A stretch of 20,590 nucleotides of DNA from Candidatus Rifleibacteriota bacterium (GTDB taxonomy: Bacteria; Riflebacteria; Ozemobacteria; Ozemobacterales; Ozemobacteraceae), in assembly GCA_029560455.1 (NCBI GenBank), contig JAKQKW010000083.1:1-20590 (forward strand), written 5' to 3'. This document shows, piece by piece, positions 15,241-20,590 of the stretch. Under the pieces are notes generated by a model that was not told the origin of the DNA, ran no database searches, and worked only from the letters and a program-made list of their open reading frames with translations. Each line of letters begins with the position of its first letter. Position 1 is the first letter of the stretch. The position numbers were made by a program, and so were the translations under genes.

Positions 15241-15822
15241 TTATCTGAGTGGAACAACACCGGAGGGAACAATCGGCATCGGGTTAACCGAGCCATTTAC
15301 CGGAACTTCAGGTCTTACCGGAACAAACCCTGAACCATTCGGCAGATTGTTGACCGGATTGGTGAAGCCATTGTTAGCACCCGGGTTGGCGCCGGGATTG
15401 TAGCCGTTGTAACCGCCAAAATTCGGAAGGCTGCCGTTACCAGCGCCGAGAACATTTCTGATTACTGCCATGAGCTGAGCGAGACGTTCGTGTACGGCTC
15501 TTCTTTCATTCATGACCAGATAAAATTTGATTTTGCTGATGCGCTGATCGATTTCGCCCATCAGAGTGTAATAAGCCGGGTCCATTTCGCTCTTTTTGAG
15601 AGCCGACTGGGCGTTATTGAGGTGACCGATGGCAGAAACGTTGTCCATCAGTGATTTTTCGAGTGAAGACTGACACATCTGAAGATCTGAGTAGACCATC
15701 CAGAGAAGAGTGATGACGGCCTTGTCATTGGGATCAACCTGCATGCTGCCAGGATTACCAGCCATAACCGGGCCAGAAACAAACATAAGAACTGCGAGAA
15801 GCCCTATGATGAAGTTTTTCAT
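15241..15822 (-). CDS. Exported protein with Asn/Gly/Pro-rich tail (193 aa), unknown
   Basis: A Sec signal peptide (residues 1-21, cleavage after VMA) is followed by a helical region (about 30-125). The last 65 residues are low-complexity, rich in Asn, Gly and Pro, with repeats such as NPGANPGANNGF and short PVRPEVPV-like runs. The tail looks flexible and surface-exposed. No catalytic motif is visible. The ATG has GGAGGG about nine bases upstream, a good SD. No clear promoter is seen in the AT-rich stretch 15840-15960. Function unknown. Confidence 0.75.
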   Translation of the reverse strand: MKNFIIGLLAVLMFVSGPVMAGNPGSMQVDPNDKAVITLLWMVYSDLQMCQSSLEKSLMDNVSAIGHLNNAQSALKKSEMDPAYYTLMGEIDQRISKIKFYLVMNERRAVHERLAQLMAVIRNVLGAGNGSLPNFGGYNGYNPGANPGANNGFTNPVNNLPNGSGFVPVRPEVPVNGSVNPMPIVPSGVVPLR

Positions 15823-16023
15823 TTAAAACACCCTCCAGAGTTAAACTTACACGATAACTATAACATATACTTTAACAACCCGTAAGGGTACCGCAAGAAA
15901 AAACTTGATAAAATTTTGCATTTATTTGCTTTTTTGCAATCGGAAGTCTAAAGTAAAAGATAATCTGGATTATATTCGCTGTTTCTGGCGAAGAACAATC
16001 ACACATAGAACTCGGCAGGATTT

Positions 16024-16542
16024 ATGGACGGGCAGACAGGCAAAGACAACACTGGCTCACACAATCGATCAGGGAAGATCAAAACACGCGTTTTTGCCCT
16101 GATGCTCCTGATGCTCTCGTGCGGCATGATCATTTCTGCGGCCCGCTCACTAGGCCGTGAATTCAGCGGTACGATGATAAGAAAGTCATCAACCCCCGGT
16201 ATCACGTCTACTCAGTATCATCTTTTTCTTCTGCCTGCAGAAGTTGCTTCTTCATCTGAATCAATCCTTCAGGCTCTTTCTAACCCTGACCAGCCATTGC
16301 AAAGAGTTGGAGTATCAGCCCTGGCTTACGCTGAAGCCCAGGAACTCGAATTTATTGAAAAAAAAGCGCACTCATTCATGATCAAGGTTGCAGACAGCAA
16401 CTGCATCGATCTCGGCCTGTTCTGGATGCTGATGGGCATTGCAGGCATCTGCGGATCAGTCTGGATGTATCTGCAGACAATGAAGCCCGGCCCGGAATCA
16501 GAAAAGTATCAACCAGAAGAGCTTGACATCCCAGGGTTGTGA
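16024..16542 (+). CDS. Two-transmembrane-segment protein (172 aa), unknown
   Basis: The protein has a hydrophilic N-terminus, a first TM helix at about 22-40, an 85-residue loop predicted outside the cytoplasm, a second TM helix at about 129-150 and a short acidic tail. The basic residues before TM1 (KIKTR) place the N-terminus inside. The ATG follows AGGA at short spacing. It diverges from the exported-protein gene. I see no known domain; it is a genuine ORF by its start and the coherent topology. Confidence 0.65.
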   Translation: MDGQTGKDNTGSHNRSGKIKTRVFALMLLMLSCGMIISAARSLGREFSGTMIRKSSTPGITSTQYHLFLLPAEVASSSESILQALSNPDQPLQRVGVSALAYAEAQELEFIEKKAHSFMIKVADSNCIDLGLFWMLMGIAGICGSVWMYLQTMKPGPESEKYQPEELDIPGL

Positions 16543-16847
16543 TTCATTTGTTTAACTTTCGCACATCGGTGCCCCAGGAATCGTTTTTTTTGCTTATTTT
16601 TTGAACATCAGTAAACTTTTTGCACAAATTTTTGACAGTTTGGTTCCAAAGCAGGTGTACGGGCCGGGGCATTTTCAAAGACTTCCCGACTCAGGATTCG
16701 ACCAGTAAAACCCGCATCAACTCAGCAAATCACTCATACAGCTAATATTCTCCGCCGGATCTGCCGACTAAAACATTACAAGCATGGCATAATTTTTGCT
16801 TGATAAGTAGTAACAGCATTGTTTTTGAACAGAAATGGTGAGTAATT
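16543..16847. other. Intergenic stretch, no gene seen
   Basis: About 300 bases with several T-runs (a T8 near 16585) and no ORF with an SD that I could support. Its right end holds the promoter-like element for the small ORF at 16848. Confidence 0.5.
16785..16793 (+). promoter_or_regulatory. Putative extended -10 promoter for the 34-codon ORF
   Basis: TGG followed by CATAAT (16788-16793) matches an extended -10 element with one mismatch. A weak -35 candidate, CCGACT, lies at 16764-16769 with an 18-base spacer. Start would be near 16800. Confidence 0.35.
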
Positions 16848-16952
16848 ATGCAGACAAACGCACTCGCAACTTACAAAGATTATGTTCTTGTCAGAGTCGA
16901 TGAGAAATCCAAGCTGCAGGTATGGGTTAAACTACCTCCTACCGGCAAATAG
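16848..16952 (+). CDS. 34-residue small protein, unknown
   Basis: The ORF runs from ATG to TAG and has GGTGAG five bases before the start, a good SD. The peptide begins MQTNALATYKDY and continues with alternating hydrophobic residues on both sides of a DEKSK turn (VLVRV and LQVWVKL), the pattern of a two-strand beta hairpin. It has no signal peptide. It lies between a promoter-like element and a very strong hairpin, so it may be a stand-alone unit. The transcript could instead be a small RNA that happens to contain this ORF. I recognise no family. Confidence 0.45.
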   Translation: MQTNALATYKDYVLVRVDEKSKLQVWVKLPPTGK

Positions 16953-17025
16953 TCGCCGCTGAAAACACACCCGCATCACCACACCAGACTCCTGAGTCAC
17001 AGCAGAATCGCAGCATATACCGCAG

Positions 17026-17066
17026 AACATCGACCGCCAGGCATTTTTTGCCTGGCGGTCGATGTT
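17026..17066 (+). terminator. Perfect 18-bp hairpin downstream of the 34-codon ORF
   Basis: The arms at 17026-17043 and 17049-17066 are perfectly complementary around a five-T loop. TTAG follows, so the T-run after the stem is short. It is the most stable-looking hairpin in the window. Confidence 0.7.
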
Positions 17067-17215
17067 TTAGCCCTTCTCGCCGCACTAAGCAGACTCATCG
17101 CTGATCTTGCCGTTACAAACATATTTTCCCGGGCCGATACTCGCAATGGAATATAACAGGGGTCTTAAGCCATAATAAGGTTCCCACCCTGAGAGCCCCT
17201 GAGCGGAACAGACAA

Positions 17216-17248
17216 AACCCTGCAGCTGAAATTATCAGTTGCAGGGTT
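17216..17248 (-). terminator. Hairpin terminator after the M23 peptidase gene
   Basis: AACCCTGCA and TGCAGGGTT pair over 9 bp, with an inner CTGA/TCAG stem and an AATTA loop. On the minus strand TTGTCTG follows the stem. It lies about 25 bp past the stop codon of the peptidase gene. Confidence 0.7.
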
Positions 17249-17273
17249 GTGACTAAACTTGTTTAGCGACCGG

Positions 17274-17996
17274 TTACAGTCTCAAAAACCTGAATGGGTT
17301 CTGAACGCTGCCGTTGCGGCGCACTTCAAAATGCAGGTGCGAACCTGTAGTCACGCCGGTGTTCCCGACATAGGCAATTCTCTGGCCCGCATTGACTGAT
17401 TGCCCGACTTTAACGGTGATCTTTGAACAATGCGCATAAGCTGTTTCGATATTGTTGCCATGATCGACAACCACCATAAGACCGTAGCCACGACGCCAGC
17501 CGGCATAGGTTACCTTGCCGTTCTGACTGCTACTGATAGGGGTGCCTCTCGGGGCGACAATATCAACGCCCGTGTGAAAATGCCATGAATTGCGTGAGGG
17601 GTGTTTTCTTCTTCCGAAGAGTGAGCTGACACGACCGATAACAGGTCTTGATAGAACCTTGCTTCCTGGTTCGATGCGGTCAACTTTTGCAATTGTGAAA
17701 GTTCCTGAATCTTTATTGTCTTTAAATGATTCATCGTCCTGGCGCTTGACTACTTTGATGGTGAAAGTCTTTACTGCGCCTCTGGCTGATGTGTCAGGGC
17801 CAAGTGTTCCGAAGAAACTTGCCTTTTCAGCCGGGTTCTCATTTGTGGTGGCCTGATTGAAGGCCGGATTGGTCAACATGCCAACCGATCTAAGACTCGT
17901 GAAGTGTGCCGAGGCATTTAAATTACCTGGCTGGAGAAACGCCACGAGCAACAGAACAAACAGCAGCGTTCTTCCAGTAGAGGATTCATTTACCAT
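17274..17996 (-). CDS. Secreted M23 (LytM-type) peptidase
   Basis: From the ATG at 17996 the protein has 240 residues: a signal peptide (hydrophobic core LLFVLLLVAFL), a linker of about 100 residues and a C-terminal M23 domain. The zinc-site motifs are visible: HTGVD (first His and the Asp), the later AYAHCS histidine and HLHFE (the HxH pair). With all ligands present it should be an active peptidoglycan endopeptidase in the periplasm. I reject the in-frame TTG at 18062 because it lies in the -35 element of the gene's own promoter. The chosen ATG has a purine-rich AAGAGAAG SD. Divergent from nifU. Confidence 0.9.
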   Translation of the reverse strand: MVNESSTGRTLLFVLLLVAFLQPGNLNASAHFTSLRSVGMLTNPAFNQATTNENPAEKASFFGTLGPDTSARGAVKTFTIKVVKRQDDESFKDNKDSGTFTIAKVDRIEPGSKVLSRPVIGRVSSLFGRRKHPSRNSWHFHTGVDIVAPRGTPISSSQNGKVTYAGWRRGYGLMVVVDHGNNIETAYAHCSKITVKVGQSVNAGQRIAYVGNTGVTTGSHLHFEVRRNGSVQNPFRFLRL

Positions 17997-18033
17997 TAGC
18001 TTCTCTTTCTTAATTGGATTGCAAGGTGTAACA

Positions 18034-18062
18034 TTTATACCGGTACCGTTAACAGATGTCAA
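18034..18062 (-). promoter_or_regulatory. Near-consensus sigma70 promoter for the M23 peptidase gene
   Basis: On the minus strand TTGACA (18057-18062) and TATAAA (18034-18039) are separated by exactly 17 bases, one base short of perfect consensus. Transcription would start near 18027, about 30 bases before the ATG at 17996. Confidence 0.75.
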
Positions 18063-18187
18063 GCCTCAAAGATTTTAGGGCCATAAAAGGGTTTGCGCAA
18101 GCATCAGCATTTTTTTTCGCTAAAAACGCCAGAATCTCACCTAAATCAAGCTTGTGAATTTTTGCACATTATTTTAACCATTTATGA

Positions 18188-18217
18188 TTGAACTCTGACC
18201 CTGAATGATTATATTAT
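18188..18217 (+). promoter_or_regulatory. Sigma70-type promoter for nifU-nifS
   Basis: TTGAAC (18188-18193) and TATTAT (18212-18217) have an 18-base spacer. Start would be near 18224, giving a leader of about 54 bases that contains a small hairpin, GGTGG-CCCT-CCACC. I do not see an IscR-type site. Confidence 0.55.
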
Positions 18218-18277
18218 AGGGTAACCAGGGTGGCCCTCCACCAGTTTCGAACTATAACAACTACAGGTGAACAAATT

Positions 18278-19108
18278 ATGTGGGATTACACAAAATCAGT
18301 CATGGACCATTTCTCCAACCCACGCAACGTCGGGAAAATCGAAGATGCCAACGGCGTCGGCGAAGTAGGCTCACTGGCCTGCGGTGACGCCCTCAAATTA
18401 TATCTCAAAATCGACCCCAAATCAGGGAAAATCGAAGACGCACGTTTTCAAACCTTCGGTTGCGCCAGCGCCATCGCCAGTGCCTCTGCCCTGACCGAAA
18501 TGGTGAAAGGCATGTCGCTAGAAGAAGCAAAGAAAATCACCAACGACGATATCGCCCGTTTCCTGGGTGGTCTGCCCGAACAGAAGATGCACTGTTCTGT
18601 CATGGGCAAAGAAGCTCTTGAAGCTGCCATCGCCAATTTCAAGGGTGAAAAGGTCGAAGAACACCAGGATGCGCAGGTCGTCTGCAAATGCTTCTGGGTC
18701 GATGAAGAAAAAATTCGCCATCAGATAAGAGAACATAAACTCAAAACCGTCGAAGAAGTCACCCACTATACCAAGGCTGGTGGCGGCTGCGGCGGCTGTA
18801 TTCCCGACATCAAGCGCATTCTCGACGAAGAAGCCGGCAGAGCGGCCGAACCCAAAGAACCACCGGCAATGACCAATCTGCAGCGTATCAAGCTCGTTAC
18901 CTCGGTAATCGAAACGAAAATAGCCCCGATGCTGCGCAATGACGGCGGTGACATTGAACTGATCGATGTCGACGGTGTCGACGTCTACGTCAAACTGCGC
19001 GGTGCCTGCGCCGGTTGCCCGGGGGCGAAAGCTACTCTGCACAACATCGTCCAGGAAACCCTGCGAGCCGAAGTTGACCGCAAAATCACGATCATCGAGG
19101 TCAAATAA
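18278..19108 (+). CDS. nifU: NifU-type Fe-S cluster scaffold, three domains
   Basis: NifU assembles Fe-S clusters from cysteine-derived sulfur and delivers them to apoproteins. All three modules are present in 276 residues. The IscU-like N-domain has scaffold cysteines C35, C62 and C106 with the conserved D37. The central BFD-type [2Fe-2S] domain has C136, C138, C171 and C174. The C-terminal Nfu domain has CAGC (C244, C247). The start MWDYTKSVMDHFSNP matches the NifU N-terminus, and AGGTGA lies seven bases upstream; an upstream in-frame GTG at 18230 has no support. The stop overlaps the nifS start by one base. No nitrogenase gene is nearby, so it probably serves general Fe-S assembly. Confidence 0.95.
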   Translation: MWDYTKSVMDHFSNPRNVGKIEDANGVGEVGSLACGDALKLYLKIDPKSGKIEDARFQTFGCASAIASASALTEMVKGMSLEEAKKITNDDIARFLGGLPEQKMHCSVMGKEALEAAIANFKGEKVEEHQDAQVVCKCFWVDEEKIRHQIREHKLKTVEEVTHYTKAGGGCGGCIPDIKRILDEEAGRAAEPKEPPAMTNLQRIKLVTSVIETKIAPMLRNDGGDIELIDVDGVDVYVKLRGACAGCPGAKATLHNIVQETLRAEVDRKITIIEVK

Positions 19109-20283
19109 TGAGCGAAGTCAAACAGGTTTACCTCGACAACAATGCTACCTGCATGGTTTCGCCGGGGGTACGCGACGCAATGCTGCCGTTTTTCGGAGAG
19201 CTTTATGGTAACCCCAGCTCGATGCATAATTTTGGCGGGCAGGTCGCGGTGCATGTCAAAGCAGCCCGCGAAAAAGTCGCCGCCCTTCTGAATGTTTCGC
19301 CCGATGAGATCGTTTTTACTTCGTGCGGCACTGAATCAGACAATCACGCGATTCGTGGCGTTCTTGAAGCCAGCAACGAAAAGCGTCACATCGTTACTAC
19401 CAAAGTCGAACACCCGGCCGTTCTAAATGTTTACCGTTTTCTTGCCAAGAAAAAAGGCTATCGGGTCACTGAACTCGAAGTCTCGAAACAGGGAGATCTC
19501 GATCTCGACCAGCTGCGCGAAGCCCTGACTCCCGACACCGCAATTCTCTCGGTTATGGCTGCCAACAACGAAACCGGCACCCTGTTCCCGATTGACGAAA
19601 TCGGCGCCATCGCCCGCGAAAAGGGCGTAATCTTTCATACCGATGCGGTTCAGGCAGTTGGTAAAATTCCGCTCGACCTCAAAAAGATTCAGTGCGACCT
19701 GCTGTCGCTCTCAGGCCACAAACTACACACTCCCAAAGGCATCGGCGCTCTCTACATCCGCAAAGGCACCCGCATCAGCCCGTTCATGATCGGCGGCCAC
19801 CAGGAAAACGGCCGGCGTGCCGGCACCGAAAACGTACCCTACGTCATTGCCCTCGGCAAAGCCTGCGAAGAGGCCATGAACGATATCTTCGACGAAAACA
19901 ACCGTGTCAGAAAGCTGCGTGACAAGCTCGAAGAAGGCCTGCTCTCTGTAATCAGGCAGGCACACATCAATGGCAACCCGCGCTGGCGACTCCCCAACAC
20001 CACCAACATAGGCTTTGAAGCCGTCGAAGGCGAAGCGATTCTTCTACACCTGAGCGCTGCCGGTATTGCCGCCAGTTCCGGCTCAGCCTGCACCAGCGGC
20101 AGCCTCGAACCGTCACATGTTCTCATGGCCATGCAGACGCCGTTCTCTTATGCCCACGGCTCTGTACGCTTCTCACTATCGAAATTCACCACTGAAGAAG
20201 AAATCGACTACACTCTCAAGGTTGTTCCGTCGGTAATCCAGAAACTGCGCGAAATGTCGCCGTTCTACGATCCGAATAAATAA
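19108..20283 (+). CDS. nifS: Cysteine desulfurase, NifS/IscS family
   Basis: The enzyme removes sulfur from cysteine, giving alanine and a persulfide for NifU. The fold-type I PLP protein has 391 residues, normal for the group. It shows YLDNNAT near the N-terminus, the HP motif in VEHPAV, the PLP-binding lysine in SLSGHKLHTPKGIG, and the persulfide cysteine in SSGSACTSGSLEPSHVL. The long loop around that cysteine is typical of group I (NifS/IscS). It is translationally coupled to nifU through TAATG, and a terminator follows at 20302, so the operon is nifU-nifS only. Confidence 0.95.
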   Translation: MSEVKQVYLDNNATCMVSPGVRDAMLPFFGELYGNPSSMHNFGGQVAVHVKAAREKVAALLNVSPDEIVFTSCGTESDNHAIRGVLEASNEKRHIVTTKVEHPAVLNVYRFLAKKKGYRVTELEVSKQGDLDLDQLREALTPDTAILSVMAANNETGTLFPIDEIGAIAREKGVIFHTDAVQAVGKIPLDLKKIQCDLLSLSGHKLHTPKGIGALYIRKGTRISPFMIGGHQENGRRAGTENVPYVIALGKACEEAMNDIFDENNRVRKLRDKLEEGLLSVIRQAHINGNPRWRLPNTTNIGFEAVEGEAILLHLSAAGIAASSGSACTSGSLEPSHVLMAMQTPFSYAHGSVRFSLSKFTTEEEIDYTLKVVPSVIQKLREMSPFYDPNK

Positions 20284-20301
20284 GCAGACAAGGCTTTTAT
20301 T

Positions 20302-20333
20302 AAAGAACCGGGCAATAAAGTCCGGTTCTTTTT
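20302..20333 (+). terminator. Rho-independent terminator after nifS
   Basis: AAAGAACCGG and CCGGTTCTTT pair over 10 bp with a 10-base loop, followed by TTAT. It lies 18 bp past the nifS stop. Confidence 0.8.
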
Positions 20334-20339
20334 ATATGG

Positions 20340-20590
20340 GATGCACTTTATTCTCTCAAAAGTGATTATTAAACTTATTCTTACCGTTTCGACAGCCCGG
20401 TTGAACATCACATTTGAACAGACGAGTCAATATCGATACAGACTTTGAACAGGGTAAACGTAAACTTTTTTCTTTCCAACAGCGTGTTACGGCATGTCAG
20501 TCGTTGCCGCCGCTTCCGCCCTCCTGGCTCACGCGGCATAATGCCGTCCTGGCAACAACGCTCTGCGATCTTCGCACCCTCATAGTTCCA
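20340..20590. other. Unassigned right-edge region with repeats and a GC-rich block
   Basis: Three TTGAACA direct repeats (20401, 20414, 20445) are followed by a GC-rich stretch from about 20481. There ACGGCAT (20489) and GTTGCC (20503) are followed by their complements ATGCCGT (20541) and GGCAAC (20551). A minus-strand frame stays open from the right edge for 60 codons to a TGA at 20408, basic in composition (PREPGGRKRRQRLTC). A 30-codon minus-strand frame and a plus-strand frame are also open, so no frame can be preferred. It may be the edge of a repeat element or an RNA gene. Confidence 0.3.

Larger units (their letters stand above)
16953..17273. other. Intergenic stretch with two hairpins, no further gene seen
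   Basis: Holds the hairpins at 17026-17066 and 17216-17248. Between them an imperfect AGGGG...CCCCT pairing (about 17158-17200) is visible. No ORF with a plausible SD was found. Confidence 0.5.

Noticed and set aside
18230..18277. Upstream GTG start for nifU
   Set aside because: The protein family starts at MWDY, and the AGGTGA SD precedes the ATG at 18278.
20500..20560. Signal recognition particle RNA on the minus strand
   Set aside because: A GTGAGCC...GCGGAAGC stretch recalls the SRP apical loop, but the conserved CCGGAAGG stem and the AGCAGCC side are missing.

Overview
The window reads as a compact chromosomal segment from a Gram-negative-type bacterium. Many products carry Sec signal peptides, there is a LytM-type envelope peptidase, genes use Shine-Dalgarno (SD) starts, and GC content looks moderate. 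I see no rRNA, tRNA, CRISPR array, transposase or phage gene. The gene mix (gingipain-family peptidase, several TPR proteins, a LytS-type sensor kinase, three-domain NifU with NifS) suits a little-studied phylum. I cannot name the lineage from the sequence; a Riflebacteria-like or PVC-like affiliation would only be a guess.

Positions 1-6400 are almost all minus strand: a truncated HD-domain hydrolase at the left edge, an unknown exported protein, a lysine-pathway pair (aspartate kinase then diaminopimelate decarboxylase, 18 bp apart), and a secreted C25 (gingipain-like) cysteine peptidase with its own promoter and a strong terminator hairpin. Positions 6600-10200 are plus strand: an exported Mn-type superoxide dismutase with a terminator, then a membrane hybrid histidine kinase followed after one base by a four-cluster ferredoxin-like protein. 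A gamma-carbonic-anhydrase-like gene converges on that pair.

Positions 10800-13860 hold a small TPR protein, a 42-residue cysteine-containing protein, a minus-strand coiled-coil protein and a membrane-anchored TPR protein that appears to lack a ribosome binding site. A minus-strand aroK-mazG pair follows (13862-15173), then an unknown exported protein and an unknown two-TM protein. Positions 16543-17273 are gene-poor but contain a small self-contained unit: a promoter-like element, a 34-codon ORF and a near-perfect 18-bp hairpin.

Positions 17274-20333 carry a secreted M23 peptidase read leftward and a nifU-nifS operon read rightward, both from good sigma70-type promoters, with a terminator after nifS. 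The last 250 bp contain three TTGAACA repeats and a GC-rich block with interleaved inverted repeats that I cannot explain.

Most genes are housekeeping: lysine and aromatic amino acid synthesis, Fe-S assembly, nucleotide clean-up and envelope maintenance. I find no convincing large undescribed system. The most interesting items are the two small proteins, the dyad and missing SD at the start of the 601-residue TPR gene, the atypical decarboxylase active site and the unexplained right edge.
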